Positions 11,090-22,652 of a DNA stretch of 64,000 nt are shown in pieces. How positions within the stretch are numbered: position 1 is the stretch's first letter; the number at the start of each line of letters is the position of its first letter. The stretch is from Hymenopellis radicata (taxonomy: Eukaryota > Basidiomycota > Agaricomycetes > Agaricales > Physalacriaceae), in NCBI GenBank assembly GCA_015501595.1, contig JADNRX010000248.1, positions 18,307 through 82,306 of the forward strand. The letters run 5' to 3'. The translations under genes and the position numbers were made by a program. The notes beneath the pieces were generated by a model, which did no database searches, was not told the DNA's origin, and saw only the letters and a list, made by a program, of their open reading frames with translations.

Positions 11090-11725
11090 TCACTTCTGTT
11101 CCGCTTGAGCGGCCAAATACGAGAACCAGACCTCTTCGGCAGCGTTGACCGTCGTGGCAGCTCCGGCGCCAGACTCAGAGTGAGCGATAGAGCTGACGCG
11201 GACGCGAAATTCCACCCTTTCGCCCGCCGACCTGCGGGACAAGTTTCAGGTCAATACATGCGGAAGACGTGCATCAAGTCTTACCGTCAAGCGTGCTCGA
11301 TGGTGACTCGGGTCTGGAGGTGCGATCCCACACTGCTCTCAGGAAAATATCCGCATCGTCGTCGTCTTCGAAAAGGATTCCAAACTTCCTTGTCTATGTC
11401 ACGTTCCCACTGTTCAGCTATCCCAGGACAACACGAAGGAGGGACTAACCAAACCGTGAAACCAGTGAAAGCTCGGCAGCCCGTCGACATGGTAGTCGAA
11501 CCTGCCCTCTGTCGGGAGCCTGTACGCCCAGAGCACCTTCCACGCGCCCGCGTCGTCGCAGGCGAAGAGCCGGAACGAGAGCTCGTCGTTGTTCTCGGCG
11601 CCGAAGACGAGGATGCCCCGGTGGCCGTAGTACTTCCACTCGGACGAGGTCGGGTGGGTGTGGTAGATCTTGGCCAGCGCAGTGGACATGGCGATGGGGG
11701 TGTACACTGGTGTCTTCAGTGACAT
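11090..11725 (-). CDS. stand-alone WH1 (EVH1) domain protein
   Basis: The minus-strand start at 11725 (MSLKTPVYTPIAMSTALAKI) runs into a WH1/EVH1 fold as in fungal WASp/Las17: ALAKIYHTHPTSSEWKYYGH, RGILVFG, FRLFA...KVLWAYRLP, and after an intron FGILFEDDDDADIFLRAV, the characteristic last strand and helix. WH1 domains bind proline-rich partners such as WIP/verprolin in actin assembly. Unlike Las17 there is no room for the proline-rich and VCA parts; the gene ends within about 640 bases. Introns are near 11430-11460 and 11233-11285. The last exon is uncertain. One frame ends ...SYLAAQAEQK with a stop at 11090; the frame implied by the best donor (GTAAGA) continues to 11068. It may act as a partner-binding fragment, or be a truncated WASp relative. 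Confidence 0.65.
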
Positions 11726-12488
11726 GGTGGTAGGGAGAAGAGGAGAGGTGTTGCGCCCTCGTGGGACCAACGAGTTTGAGGTGGGGATAAGGATAAGATA
11801 GGGGACGCGGGGAAGAGTGCGATTTGGCTGGCGAGTACGTCAAGTGTAGGCTGAGAGCAGGAATGGTGTGCATATTTACATTGATTGGGATGATGTTCCG
11901 GACGTGTGGAAGGCGGTGCAGTACTTCAACATGTCGAGGAAATGGGCTTGGGTTGCGAGAGGTAAGTAAAGAAAGCTAATAAGTTAAGGATCATGATCAG
12001 GGAGGTTGGGCGGGACTTCGTATGCTTCGTCCGCGGACTAAGGCGGTAATTTGTTGAATTCAAATGGCTGAGGAATATTTGGAGTTGCACCCGAACAACA
12101 CAGGTATAGAACGGGATGTGGGAGGAAGACGTTGTTCTTATATGTACTCGCAGACTGATGCTCTTACCAATCTTCCTGTAAGTCCAGACTATTGCTGGAG
12201 TCCGTAGATCCGGGAGTACCTCAATCTCGGCGAACGATGCTGATGTGCAGTAGCAGGTACTAGGACACCACTGGTAGCGCGTCTCAGATTCATGGAACGC
12301 TGCGGGAAGTGCAAATTGAGATGGAGAGATACCTCCTAGAGCTATATCGAAGACTTAAGGCGTGTGTAACCTTTGGACATATTACCTTCAATTGCGATAC
12401 AAGTTGTGAAGTCCTACTGAATTTTACCCCATCGACGTGCAAGTAAGTACTATAAGTCGTGGCGGAAAGACACTTTGCCCTCAACATC
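11726..12488. other. no gene recognised
   Basis: Upstream region of the WH1 gene and 3' flank of the F-box-like gene. Short frames only. Confidence 0.45.
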
Positions 12489-13240
12489 CTACGTTCGAGA
12501 AGTAATCCCGCGGAATTCATGGCAATTATGTATCACCACCCTAGCGTTTGGGCATGCCTTCGTCAAACCAGACATCAAAGCAGCGTTGCCGCCATAGACC
12601 TCCAAGCGATGAATGTTAGGCAACTCTGCCTTCGTAACCGAGTATCTCCACTGCCGCGGAAGAGTGCTCAACTTAAAGTCCTCTGCCCTGCTATGCGACG
12701 CTAGCTTTGCGCTCATGACCTGTGTCACCTCGAGAACATCCACCTGCCTGGGGAGTGAGAGAGACGCAAGGTTTCCGTCCTTGACAGTCCAGTCATGATA
12801 AACGATCCCAAAGTAGTGTACCCTAGGGAATTTGGCAGGGATGATGCACGCGATGTTGTCGAGGACCTCCGACATATCGATGTCGAGTTCGGGATCGTCG
12901 GGATGGCTGGGGCAGTGGGTGGTGATGCTGCGGCATGACGTGCGCGCGTCCAGACAGCGACCAAGTTTCCTCATCATTTGGAGAAAATTGGTGTCGTTGT
13001 GGTACGCGTGCTGTATGTAGTGTTTGTAATGGGCATGGTTGAAGATGTGAACGTGCGACATGAAGACGCGTGTGAACTCCCATGCAAAGTCGAGGCCGAC
13101 GAGGGAAAAGGAGGTGAACATGTCCATGCGCTCGGGAGGGTGAGATTATGTGAGAGCCAGGCTTCGCGGATGATAATCTCGATGAGCTCGTAGGGTAGAC
13201 GCGAGCCAAATTCAGTTGATGAGGAGGTGGTGGAAGACAT
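12489..13240 (-). CDS. F-box-like protein, one apparent frameshift
   Basis: Substrate-receptor-type F-box protein candidate. Residues from 13240 (MSSTTSSSTEFGSRLPYELI) give an F-box start, LPYELIEIIIREAWLS, and continue as MTSFSLVG-type helix 2 (MDMFTSFSLVGLDFAWEF) and VFMSHVHI, the usual 'first see the wall fall' pattern of mushroom F-box genes. The C-terminal part (LEVYGGNAALMSGLTKACPN) is a degenerate repeat-like region. Between the LTLP and ERMDMF codons (13134-13136) the frame shifts by one missing base in a run of three Cs (minus strand); with one more C the ORF is continuous for about 250 residues. No intron fits. I treat it as one gene with a probable sequence error. Confidence 0.6.
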
Positions 13241-13284
13241 GATGCAGATAGACAGAGTGGCCTTGTGAATGAATTCCCGGTCCT

Positions 13285-13291
13285 CTTTATA
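13285..13291 (-). promoter_or_regulatory. TATA box of F-box-like gene
   Basis: TATAAAG on the minus strand about 45 bases upstream of the ATG at 13240. Confidence 0.4.
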
Positions 13292-13809
13292 CCATTTCGG
13301 CGCCCGATTGTTGAATCATTCAGAGACATTACCACCCCCGTTCTACCGATTGGGGAGTCAGTCAATGGGGGCTGGACCCTATGTTGAACAAGCATTAATT
13401 TATCGCGCCACACTATCAAAGTAGCGTCAGCAGCGACGTTAGTGGATAAAGCGTGCAATACAGCAAATAGCGAAGACACATACCACCAAGAGCAGCTAAG
13501 AGTTTAGAGATCGGTAACGCGAAGAAGCCGAGGACAATGCTCAAAGATTGTAGCCCATGATCGTTGATCGAATTCATGGGTCTTCGGAGAGACAAGTTCC
13601 GTTGCACAGCATTGGCCGACCCGATCGGTCAATGACCGCCAATGTCTACGGTGTGTAGTAAAAACAAAGACATTGGCGAGTGATTTCGACGGTCTTGCCA
13701 CTGCCCGGGCCTCGGAGATCTATCGTCGTTACTACTAGTCTCAGACAATGAGTACTTCCTTTGTGAATATACCGATGCATTGCCCAGAATCCCCATGAAA
13801 AAAATACAC
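13292..13809. other. no gene recognised
   Basis: Contains a 63-codon minus-strand frame (13416-13607) with two hydrophobic stretches but no start context or homology that I recognise. Otherwise the 3' flank of the membrane-protein gene. Confidence 0.4.
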
Positions 13810-16001
13810 CTATGGCAGCAGCTGTGATGAAAGTAAACTGAGCTCTGAAGAATCATCTTCACTTCGATACCGAGAGCGTCGGAGCCCGATTGTTCCTCTA
13901 CTCAATGAACCAATATCCAGACGTTCCGCGCTCTCTTTCTCTTTCTCGTTGAAGAAATCAGTTGAAGTACCACTCTTTTCATCGTCCGAAAAATGCTGTG
14001 CAACGATAGCAGCCGAGTTGGTCAAGAAGCGTTGGGCGACCTCGAGCTCCGTCACGCCCGTGCCACCCAACTCGCTCGACCTGCTGGTTCCCACCCAAAG
14101 CGAGAACCCCAAGGACAGCAGGCCATAAAGGTATAGACACGTCAAGAAGGTTGCTAGGGCGGGAAGGGGATATCGACTAGCTGTTTGGACTAGGACTGTG
14201 TCGGCAGAGTACGATTCTGTACGCTGCATGAGCGGCGAGGCGTATCCGATGGAGGAGGCGCTGATGTTTCTGGCCAAGAGCTGGACAAAATCTTCGGATG
14301 GGAGGTCAATGGAAGTTTCCAGCTGCGAGTGGAGATACGTGACCATCTCTGGTGTCAAGGTCGTTTGATATGCGGCAAGGAGGGCTGAGGTAGTGTTGAA
14401 ATCCGTCAGCCTTGGGTCTCCGGTGAGAGAGTAACGACCATCCGTTTCCGTTACATTCACTTCATACATACTCAGTTGACATGAGCCGATGAAGTACTGA
14501 GACGTAGTACTGCTAACCGGTGCTCGCGAGATTAGATACCAACCGGGTGTGGCGTTATGCTTCCTAATGTTGCTTGCCTCGTGGAAGTTAAGAACGAAGA
14601 CAGCGCTGAAAGGATTGATGGCTGAATCTGCGGGATAGCCGGTCAGGAAGCGTTCATTGGTGGCTGCGTTGAATGGGAGTACATCTTCGTTGTACAGGGG
14701 AGACTGACTTTGGCCTTCGCCGGACACATTCAGAGCCGGAGACAAGCTTCGGCAGAGAACTACACTATTGGATTCCGGGAGATCGACGTCGCAGCCAGTG
14801 ACGGGCTGGCATTGCGAGGATATCCCAAAGGTCGGAAAAGTTATGTTCGTCGTGTCAGAAGGATCAGGCATGGTAGCTGGTACGATGACAGCGATGGCCT
14901 CGCCTGAGGGAGAGGCGACGAAATGCATATTATTGACTGCACTCTGATTGCTCCCAGCGACAACTGCCTCGTGGAACGTATCCGATGTTCCCCAATGCAC
15001 ATTGGGGTCGTCGGCGGATGCGTATGAGAATGATTGACAGTTCGTCAAATTGTTGGACGGCGAAGAGGTTCCCAGGAGGAATGGAGAAGGACCTGGGCAA
15101 GCAGTTTCATTGATTATCGAGCCCGTGTTTGGCATGGATGCGTCGAACTCATTGCCACCTTGTGCAGGCAGTACGGGTGTAAATGATGTATGGACGAATG
15201 AGCTAGCCGTCGTATGAAGCCAGAAGTCGGCAATCCTATCATGATGTGAGAACTGGTGATCAAGATTGAGAGGCTATATAAGACTTACCCAATACTATGG
15301 CTCAATAGTAAGATAATAACCAGAAGAGAAAAAGCACGGTTCAAAGTAGACGCCGTTCTCGGGTATCGCTTCGACTTCATAAGATAGCTACCTGTTTCAT
15401 AGGCAGCATACAAGTTACTGCTACCGCATACTTTGAGGAGGAGAGAATATTGCTGAGGCGTTGGGGATGATATCTGAATACGAGTATCCGGCTCGTAACG
15501 ATCCTCCACCCACGCAGCGGCAATGCGGTATGCGACCATGCCCATCAAAAGCGGAACACATATTGGCACGATGGTGCTCTACAAGGCTATACGTAAGTTG
15601 GCGAACTGAACAAAACGATGCGTACTCACCGCAATCGAAGCGATGGCCAATCCATACAAGAACGACTCTCCAGTATTGTCTCCAACTCCAGGCCGCTCAA
15701 TTGCAACTATTGCGTTCCTGAAGAAATGTTCCTCGCTTGCAGGATGCTCCGTTATTCGCTTTGTCCACAACCAAACGAGCAGAGCAGTCGCAATGCCTGC
15801 ACTCGCGATGAATGTGGCGATTCCAGGCACTATGGACCAAAGAGACACTCTCTTGGTCCTCAAATTTTCAGGCGGAAGGAACTTCTCGGAGACGAGGGTA
15901 GCGCTTCTGAGGGCACTGGCGCGCGCCTCTGACGTACTTGATAGAGAGTCCGGATGTTGATAGTCGTGCGGCGTCGAGTACTTGGAAGACAGCGACGGCA
16001 T
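13810..16001 (-). CDS. multi-pass membrane protein with large ectodomain, function unknown
   Basis: Three minus-strand exons splice cleanly (16001-about 15632, 15588-15289, 15240-13810; donors GTGAGT and GTAAGT) into about 700 residues. The N-terminal 60 residues are Ser-rich. They are followed by a hydrophobic segment (SIVPGIATFIASAGIATALLVWLW), more segments at YGLAIASIA and VPLLMGMVAYRIAAAW, and one at FSLLVIILLLSHSIGIADFW. A long ectodomain of about 350 residues follows, with many N-glycosylation sequons (NLT, NQS, NIT, NVS, NAT, NVT, NTT, NIS) and paired cysteines. A last membrane span (PALATFLTCLYLYGLLSLGF) and an acidic Ser-rich cytosolic tail close the protein. Similar lineage-specific membrane proteins are common in agaricomycetes but have no assigned role. 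Cell-surface or endomembrane location is inferred from the sequons. Confidence 0.75.
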
Positions 16002-16883
16002 ATCTAGAAATGCAGACGTCAGAATCTAGGGACAGGGAAAGTCGGTGAACGTACTCTCGAAAGACTGAGAGAGATGACAATCAATAAAGGTTCCCACAGA
16101 CACTTAATGATCTCGGGCGTCGAGGGTCGGGAAGATAGCCGAACGTGCTCTTCAATGACCGTAGTTACAGCCTTCCGACGCATCTTCTCAGATGTTCAGC
16201 GTGCCGTTGAAACGCTGTTAGTTAGTGGATGGTAGAGATGCTTCGGTCATTTGATCTCTTTGGTATGAAACCATTTTACATCTTGGACCTAGTCTTGCCG
16301 TATTTCCTGTCAATAAAGCCGCATATCTCCTCCGCTAGCACCATGTGAGAGAGGATTTAAACGCATTGAAGGGGCGCCTACCTAATCCTTGTGGCTTCTC
16401 CTGCCCTTCAGACATACTTAACAGTCGATGCAGCCTCCCACCTCACCACACGCGTGGCCTAGTCTTCCCTGGTCCTGTAACTCTAAAACCAGATGTCAGG
16501 TCGCATACACTTGAAGCCTCGCCAACTTACTCGTCTTCAGCTCCGCCCGATCGTCGAGCTCACCTCTAAATAGTCTCACCTACGCCTCCTCAGTCCCAGT
16601 TGACATTCTCCCATCAGATGTGAATTGTGAATGGCAAGTCACGCTCAAAATACGCATCTAGAACATCGGGATCTCAGCGCTGGAATAGATCATTTGAACG
16701 CGATTTTCTTGTCTGTTTGAGAATGAGGTGATTTTGCGGAGATCAAGATAAATACCTGGTAGTGTACATCAAATGTTAGCTTTTCGATAACCTGCGCTTA
16801 TTACCCACAACAAACAAAATCGTGAGCTTAATGGTTTCTATCGTTCTTCAGTCTACTATGCGCGAGACAGTAAGACCTGGAAA
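16002..16883. other. no gene recognised
   Basis: Upstream region of the membrane-protein gene. A 74-codon plus-strand frame (16345-16569) has no recognisable features. Confidence 0.4.
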
Positions 16884-17341
16884 GAACTCACGATTCTGCG
16901 ATTATGCTAAAGACACGAATGCCAGAGATGACGCTGATGCCTTGTGAATTCGATTCGAGATCCCGATCGTGTGGTATGGAGACAGAGCCGGAACCATCGT
17001 TGAGTAGAGTGTTGTCATTCTCGACGCGCAATGTCGGACCGTCTCGCATTATTTGCCCATTCTATTCGGATGTCAGCCGGCTTATCGAGCACGTCCAGCC
17101 ACGTATCAGACGTACTTACTTATCCTATATACCTATCAGATCCCTCGTAAACGCATATATCTTGGTCTGCGGCATTCGCAACGTGCAGTATCGCGCCTCC
17201 GGTGTAAAGAGGGATTTGGAATTTGGATAGGACTATCTTGGGCTTCATAGTAGTGGCTGAATGCGCGTCGTCTTCGCCGTGGTAAGATAGGACGATGGTT
17301 ATGGCAAACAGCGACGACGGCGGCGTGTTGGGCCACGACAA
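16884..17341 (-). CDS. weak hypothetical gene
   Basis: Two minus-strand open stretches look protein-like. They are 17341-17150 (SSLFAITIVLSYHGEDD, then KPKIVLSKFQIPLYTGGAIL, HVANAADQDICVYEG) and 17055-16884 (MRDGPTLRVENDNTLLNDGS, then ISVISGIRVFSIIAES). Possible intron donors flank both, but the phases do not join without adjustment. No family recognised. This could be a real small gene with an error or a relic. Confidence 0.3.
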
Positions 17342-17382
17342 CCTTGATTGGAACGGTGGACGGGGCAGAGAGCAGTCATACC

Positions 17383-17460
17383 TAGGGTTAGGGTTAAGAC
17401 GCGTCCCGCTCCACTAAATAGTAAAACGGTCGTAGTCGGGCACATCGGAGGGGGGGGGGG
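17383..17460. repeat. short telomere-like TTAGGG tract and G10 run
   Basis: CTAGGGTTAGGGTTAAG at 17383-17399 holds two TTAGGG-phase units, and a run of ten Gs lies at about 17451-17460. It is far too short to be a telomere; an interstitial scar or chance are both possible. Confidence 0.5.
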
Positions 17461-17886
17461 GCTGCGTCGTCCGGTGCTTCATCGAATTCAGAAGTGTTCC
17501 CTCTGGAAAGATGCGTGTGGTTCATAGGTTCAAGGTGGAATTTAGGCGGTCACAAGGACCAGAGTAATGCGGACCGTGGTTTCTAAAAATGATATCTCTG
17601 TAGAGTGTGGTGAAATAGATTATCGTAGTGTATGTAGATAGTAGTCTGTGAGAGTATGAACTGGTGGGCCTTGGCATGTATGTTCTTGGTGCAGAGGCGG
17701 CCTTGCGGGAACTAAACAGCTTCCTGATACCGCTATGACCCGCTCGCCTCTCAGAATACTATGTTCACTGTTTCTTCTACCACTGAACTGTGTTGATTAC
17801 CTTTTACTGGAAGAGCTGTAGGGGCAAATGAGGGGGGCTCAGGAGTCAGAACTAATTATAATATGATGGTGATCGCACTACATACC
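17461..17886. other. no gene recognised
   Basis: Three-prime flank of the F-box gene; nothing recognisable on either strand. Confidence 0.45.
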
Positions 17887-19160
17887 CTAGTCCAAACAAA
17901 GAACGCCTCGACTTGCAAGCTGAGGCAGGACAAGACGCATTCTGTCTGCGAGGACTGAAGAATACGCTGCCCGAGTGATGAATCGCCCCTCAGGCTCCCG
18001 ATGACTTCTTTCGAAGTGAATGTTCTGAACACCGCTAAACGTCTCATGCGCTAGACTTTCGTCAAGCAAATTCCACGCTTCCTCTAGAGTATCGATGTCT
18101 TGGAGATCGGGGAACGTAAAGGTAAGCTCCGTGAAATGTATTGTCGCTTTGGTGTCGGAGAGGGCACGAAATGTGGAGGACCACCACTTGATGGACTTGC
18201 GTGTCTCATCGAGGTTTTCGGGGTTTACGCTCAAGTGTAGGTGTTGGAATGGCAGACCAGCAAGCGGGAGTGGACGGTATGCATCTTCTTCGAGGATATC
18301 GGTCCACGCGATATCCTCGGCGACGCCTTCAGCTATGGTTAGCCAAGTGACACTGCATTAGTTAGCGATTGCTACGTACTGCTTTTCACCTCCACTTTGA
18401 ACAACTCGAGGGGAGGAAATCCTCGACGCAATAAGTCCTGCCACTGTAGTAAATCGTCTAACAGGGCTATGACGATTTCGCACAGCTTGAGGTTGGGAAG
18501 GTCAAAATAATGCGTGAGGCAATTGTGGAATTCCTCCTCTAGACCTACGACTCCGAAGCGAATGAATTCTAGGGAGGGAAGGTGCAGGAGCTTCCGTATA
18601 GGCCCCGAGACCACCGTCACGGTTTCATTGTCAATGAAACCAGACAAGCTGACTCGCTTAATCTTGGTTCCTCCCAAAATCCCAAAAACATGATGGAGGG
18701 TTTCGACGGAATAGACGTTAACATCAAGCTCGACGAGAGGCGCGTTCCCCAAGACATTTGGGATCAAATTGAGATAAGATCGGATTGCTGCATGCTCGGA
18801 GAGATCATTTCGAAACGCGACCTTCGTAAGATTTCGAAGAAGAGAAAGCACAGGTGCGAGGCAAGACATGTAGGCCTGTAGTGGAATATTATCTAGAACA
18901 TGGCGGTGTGGACGGATTGTCACGCCGCGGATGAGCGTTTGGAGATGGGGAACGGATATGAGATCGTCAAGCAGTCTGGCCATCTTCTTGTAGGGGTAGA
19001 GCTTCACCTGGGCGTCGCGGAATAGAGCGCGTTGACTGAGCACCGACCAGGTCTGCGATACTAGCGCGCAGCGCCGCAGGGCATATTTGTGGCCGACAAG
19101 ATGCTGGATAATCATGTCTAGGAGTTCTGGTGGGAGAGAAGTATTTGTGGATGGCATCAT
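17887..19160 (-). CDS. F-box protein
   Basis: Two exons, 19160-18380 and 18332-17887, join through a 47-base GTACGT...TAG intron into about 408 residues. The start (MMPSTNTSLPPELLDMIIQH) opens directly into an F-box: LPPELLDMIIQHL, then ALRRCALVSQTWSVLSQRALF. A long helical/leucine-rich region follows (LLRNLTKVAF, LPNLKLCEIVIALLDDLLQW) and ends with a typical LPQLASRGVL tail. F-box proteins of this type join SKP1-cullin-1 ubiquitin ligases and choose substrates through the C-terminal region; the substrate is unknown. No frame errors seen. Confidence 0.8.
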
Positions 19161-20456
19161 GGCGCAATACTAGGAAGCGATTCGTGTTAAGGTGAATATA
19201 CAAAGGGATAATGATTTACCTCCAAGAAAAGCCTGACGGAGACGCGTCAGCCGCGAAGGTTCGGCGCCTCAACAGGAACATTGGTCTAGGCAAAGAAAAG
19301 AAAGAGGGACACGCACAGGTCGAACCGATATGAATAATGTGGATGATACAAATAGTATCAGTCTGCTATGCACCTATTGAGTCGTTAATTATTATGCTCT
19401 GGATGTGGAAATGAATCATACAATTGAAGTTGATGGAAGGAAGGCAAGATGCGGCTTGATCAGCACCCACCATCATTCCAAGATTATTCGACTTGTCGTG
19501 TTTAGCAGCGCAGTGCCAACACATTTACAGTACGGACGCGCCCCAGCGTATCTCCGGAAACGAAATGAGGGTGCTATCGCATTCGATTCATGAATATCAA
19601 ACCAGACGGCGACGTACTTGGTCGAGGCCACTACGGTACATACAGACTCGCCTTCTCAACGCGTTTACCACAGATCTATCATACGTTCTCGCCGCCGCCC
19701 CCCAGTCCAAACTTCAGAGCGCCCGGCGCGCCTCGCTCCAGTTCCGACGAATCATTTTCCATGACCTACGGATTGCCCTCGTCCCGAACTAACCCACGGG
19801 CGCCAAACGCTGCCATATTGTCGAGGGCTTGGGAGCCATACCCGCCAATATGCGTGGGACCAAAGGACGTGCTATGGCAGGCTCCCGACGATGAGAGATA
19901 TTTCAGGGCAAGGGAGAAAGTGGAACTTTTCACGAAGGTTCCGCCAGAGGCGCTTTGGCCGCATTGTATGGGTATGAGCAGCTTCACCAACCAATTGGTC
20001 CTATACATTCCTCATGGGCTGGCTGTTTGCCGCAGGGGCTGAAGGGGGAGTACATACGATAATGGTGTGTCTAGTGCTTTTTGTGACTTGAAAGGCAGAT
20101 ACTAAGGTAATAACAGAAATCGACGACCCGTCGCTTTTCCAAGGAACAGCCCGTCTATGTTCGTACTAGACAACAACGACGACCTTTCCCAATCTCAATG
20201 TCAGTCGCAATGTCACTTGGATACAGAAGACTCAACAGGTCGTGGTAATCGGGACACTCTGCTGGCGCGCAGATGGTTCTATGTCGGCTTGCGTAACTCC
20301 ACCTTACACGATGAGAGATTGCATTTCTGGGTCGGTGAGTGTATCTACTTTTGAGTCTACTGTAATACCATGTGCACAGTGTATTACTATAAGACGGACC
20401 TCCTCCGACGTATCCTCCCGGAATCTCAACTCTTCGTTCAAGTTTCATCCACTCCT
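19161..20456. other. mostly unassigned; one weak plus-strand ORF
   Basis: A 150-codon plus-strand frame (19590-20042) contains a plausible protein-like part (APDDERYFRAREKVELFTKV, then PEALWPH), and a second open stretch lies at 20157-20340. They may be exons of one unrecognised gene, but no start, splice set or family is clear. Confidence 0.3.
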
Positions 20457-21771
20457 TCAAGCGTCCGGATTTGCCGCGGCCTTCTTCTTGAGGAATTCCA
20501 CCAACGCAGGCTGTTTCTCTGCGAGACGGGTAGGAAGGTCTTCTTGCTTGACGAATTTGAGGTTTTTCATCGCTGTCGTCACATTAGATCGCTGAGATCA
20601 CTATATACCAATGGAATCCATGCTCACCTTTGTCAGTGACCAACACGACCTGGTTGAATGGCTCCTTCAACGGCGGAAGGCCAACCTGCTGCGCGTCCTC
20701 GATGAGCACCCGCTGGGACGCAGCCAAAGAGCCGGCCCCCGCGACGACATCAACAGTCTTGAATTCCTCGAAGGCCGTCTTTAAAACGGCTGGGAGAGCT
20801 TTCGCTGGTATCCCCTCTACCACCGCATTCGAGGGAATCGGGGGGATGTGGTTGGCAGAAGGGCTGTCGTCGTTCCCGACGCCCTCGTCAGCTGGAGGGT
20901 CAACAGGGTTCTTCTTCAAGAATCGCGTGATGGCTCCACCAAGCTTTGCCTGCGTTCCTCGGAACTGTAAAGCTTTGAGCCCCGCGTCCCAGGAGAGGAG
21001 GAGAGGAGGTACAGACCTTGTCCACGATTGACTTATTTGTACCGACGTCCTTTACTCTGAAAATTTACATCAAAATTGCGTCCAACACGTTAGTATTGAG
21101 CCATCACGTACTGCAAATTAGAGGTGTCGAAACTGAACTCTGCGGACAATATCAATATATATATCAACCACAAGGACGAAGTCGCGACGCACCAAGGACA
21201 ACAACTCCGCCTTTATCGGCGCACGGGTATGCAAGGAAGGTGGCTCCGAAAAGCTGAGCCTTGCCCTCGTCCGGGCTGATATAGAATCCACCTATAGACA
21301 CAAACGTTGATTAACACGGCCGTGGGCGAAGGTTAGATGGAATGTACTCACCAGACCAGGTGAACTCGTTCGGCCAAATCCGCTTCGGTTGCAGCTTGAA
21401 TGTCCCAGCCTTCACCGCGCTCTTGATCGACGCAGCGAAAGACCTGCAGGTCGCATGGAACTGCGTTGTGGCGATGGAACGCTCCGACAGCGAACGAAAC
21501 TTTGCCGAGGTACGCTTCTTTTGTTCAATTAGTCTGGAGTTGCACTTCGAAGTTGCTTTTTCGGCGTACGGAGTCATCCCCGATAAATGCGGAAGGCACG
21601 AACGTATTAACGGTGGTGTCATCTCCCGTACGTGCGGCAAGATCCTGCGGCCACACTTCATGAGTACAATTCGAGATGGACCGCATCACACACCTCGGCA
21701 TTCTGGACCACTGCCGCCAAGGTACGGAGCGTGAGGGCAAGAGAGATGAATACGGCGAAGGGGATGTGCAT
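20457..21771 (-). CDS. secreted protein of unknown function
   Basis: The minus-strand start at 21771 gives a strong signal peptide (MHIPFAVFISLALTLRTLAA). Downstream exons splice through several GT-AG introns. Readable blocks are GDDTTVNTFVPSAFIGDDSV, then SIKSAVKAGTFKLQPKRIWP and NEFTWSGGFYISPDEGKAQL (joined across 21303-21350), GATFLAYPCADKGGVVVLEF, FDTSNLQVKDVGTNKSIVDK (joined across an intron with a perfect TACTAAC branch site at about 21092-21098), KLGGAITRFLKKNPVDPP, NQVVLVTDKG, and a Lys-rich end LVEFLKKKAAANPDA before the stop at 20457. No family recognised. The first intron and the one near 21525 are the least certain. Secretion is inferred from the signal peptide. Confidence 0.6.
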
Positions 21772-22652
21772 GATTAGAGGAAGGTTGAAATATTGATATG
21801 AACGAAGAAGTTGAAAGGGATAATCCAAACAGAAAGCAAGAAGGGAAATGGGGACCAGCCTGGCGAAGCATGTGGTCTGCGCCCACTTTTATCCTCCCAC
21901 TGAGTCCCGTCGCCAAGCCGAGCTGTGGTGCTGTGGTCTCTTCATTGTGGCAAACGGCCTCGCCGGAGACCTTGACGGATACCGACATGTCCCATTCATA
22001 GTCTCTCTGAGCGCTGCGCAACAGGCAATCTCGGCTCGTTGTAATTGATTCACCGTCTTCCTTTCGCATACTGTCAAGGTACTGATATGGGAAGATGTAG
22101 AAGCCATGCCTTTGGGGTGCATTCTAGGGCCTATGACCCATGTCTGTTCAGACGGCGGGTGTTTCAAGTTCTTCAAGTTGTGAAAATAATGAGCAAAAGA
22201 AGGAAAAGGGAGAGGATATTCTGCATGTACTGACCCGAAGAATTGATTTCATTTGCACCGTAACACTCACAGTCCGTAATTCGAACGGGCTACAACGGGT
22301 GCGGCCTTCCAGTCAAACAAGATTCAACGGGTTTGGTGAGTTGGCGGGGGTCGTGGGTACGGGTTGGCGCGGGCAAGGGTGCGGGTCGTGAGGTAGACAC
22401 CCGTGGGCAACCACGCTGCCCGCGCCGATCCGTACTGCCTATGCAGGAGCTGCTAGATAATACAACTTCCAGGCTCCGAACCCAGCCGTCGCTGTCGTTT
22501 CACGCAAAATACTGTGGCGCCGAAAGGAAGGCCCGACCGAATAGGATTAATAATAGGATCACATGTAGCCAATCAGAACAAGAGCAACGGGAAGGTGAAA
22601 CGACAGGACGGCTGGGCCGGGCTGGCTCAACTTGTCCGGGGACCGGCAAGAT
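21772..22652. other. no gene; G-rich tract next to duplication break
   Basis: No conserved frame. It contains the guanine-rich tract at 22346-22385 (six runs of three or more Gs) and ends at the inner break of the inverted duplication. Confidence 0.45.
22346..22385 (+). other. G-quadruplex-type motif
   Basis: Six runs of at least three Gs separated by loops of 3-7 bases within 40 bases, matching the canonical G3+N1-7 pattern with spare tracts. It lies about 270 bases from the edge of the inverted duplication. Confidence 0.6.

Noticed and set aside
17383..17399. Telomere end
   Set aside because: Only about two units and genes continue on both sides.
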